From: Gaeumannomyces sp. JS-464
Taxonomy: Eukaryota > Ascomycota > Sordariomycetes > Magnaporthales > Magnaporthaceae
NCBI GenBank assembly: GCA_002197995.1
Contig: NGZR01000001.1
Coordinates: forward strand, 8,556,001-8,620,000
Length of the DNA stretch: 64,000 nt
Direction: 5' to 3'
Within the stretch, counting starts at the first letter, position 1; each line of letters begins with the position of its first letter. The notes below the pieces were generated by a model. The model saw only the letters and a list, made by a program, of their open reading frames with translations, did no database searches and had not been told where the DNA came from. Shown here one piece after another: positions 63,886 to 64,000 of the stretch. Position numbers and translations under genes: made by a program.

Positions 63886-64000
63886 TAGCTTTTTCTTCCG
63901 GGTGTAAAAAACGTCCCGAATTATTGTTTTTAATTAGCGGATGCCTTTCCGAATGCGCAGTGGCTAACTGTAGTTCTTATATCGCAAGCTATTAATTCCA
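63886..64000. other. Window edge, AT-rich transposon-derived sequence
   Basis: Continues the AT-rich block beyond the small LTR element. I see no gene or repeat boundary in these last bases. Confidence 0.4.

Overview
This window looks like nuclear chromosomal DNA from a filamentous ascomycete, most likely a Sordariomycete. Short introns (about 50 to 110 nt, CTAAC-type branch points) interrupt dispersed single genes. A fused fungal URA2/pyrABCN locus, a HET-domain gene, a PNP-NACHT-ankyrin NLR and an AT-rich block of degraded retrotransposons that looks RIP-mutated all fit this. I cannot fix the genus. No operons, CRISPR arrays, rRNA or convincing tRNA genes were seen.

Layout. 0.9-7.8 kb: the multifunctional pyrimidine gene URA2 (+). 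9.1-9.9 kb: pyridoxamine-phosphate oxidase (+). 11.1-14.9 kb: an NLR-type gene with nucleoside-phosphorylase, NACHT and near-identical ankyrin repeats (+). 16.9-19.1 kb: an unidentified coding fragment and an aminoglycoside-phosphotransferase-like gene (both -). 21.5-22.7 kb: a Pho85-type cyclin (-). 26.2-28.0 kb: a long low-complexity protein (-). 30.1-31.7 kb: a proline-rich single-pass membrane protein (-). 33.2-35.8 kb: an Hsp70-like ATPase (+). 36.1-38.5 kb: a HET-ankyrin gene (-). 39.0-40.7 kb: an F-box-like hypothetical (-). 42.5-43.4 and 47.7-48.7 kb: two secreted Asn/Gln/Leu-rich proteins (-). 50.5-59.1 kb: a conserved housekeeping block with a small membrane protein, the protein phosphatase 4 catalytic subunit, a hypothetical, a RING protein, a tiny mitochondrial-type membrane protein and mitoribosomal protein L3. 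From 59.5 kb to the end: an inverted pair of LTRs, a chromodomain-bearing Ty3/gypsy remnant and a small nested LTR element, all strongly AT-biased from about 59.78 kb.

Data quality. Many clearly functional genes (URA2, PDX3, the NLR, HET-ankyrin, MRPL3, the first secreted protein) carry single-base deletions, often in G/C runs, that break the frame although the protein resumes perfectly on the other side. Because an essential housekeeping gene carries at least eight, I read these mostly as assembly or sequencing indels rather than pseudogenisation. Several exon boundaries are therefore approximate.

Biology. The most interesting part is the set of fungal self/non-self recognition-type genes: the PNP-NACHT-ANK gene with an Asn-rich prion-like linker, the HET-ANK gene and the neighbouring Hsp70-like ATPase. 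They sit between ordinary metabolic genes and a degraded retrotransposon block.
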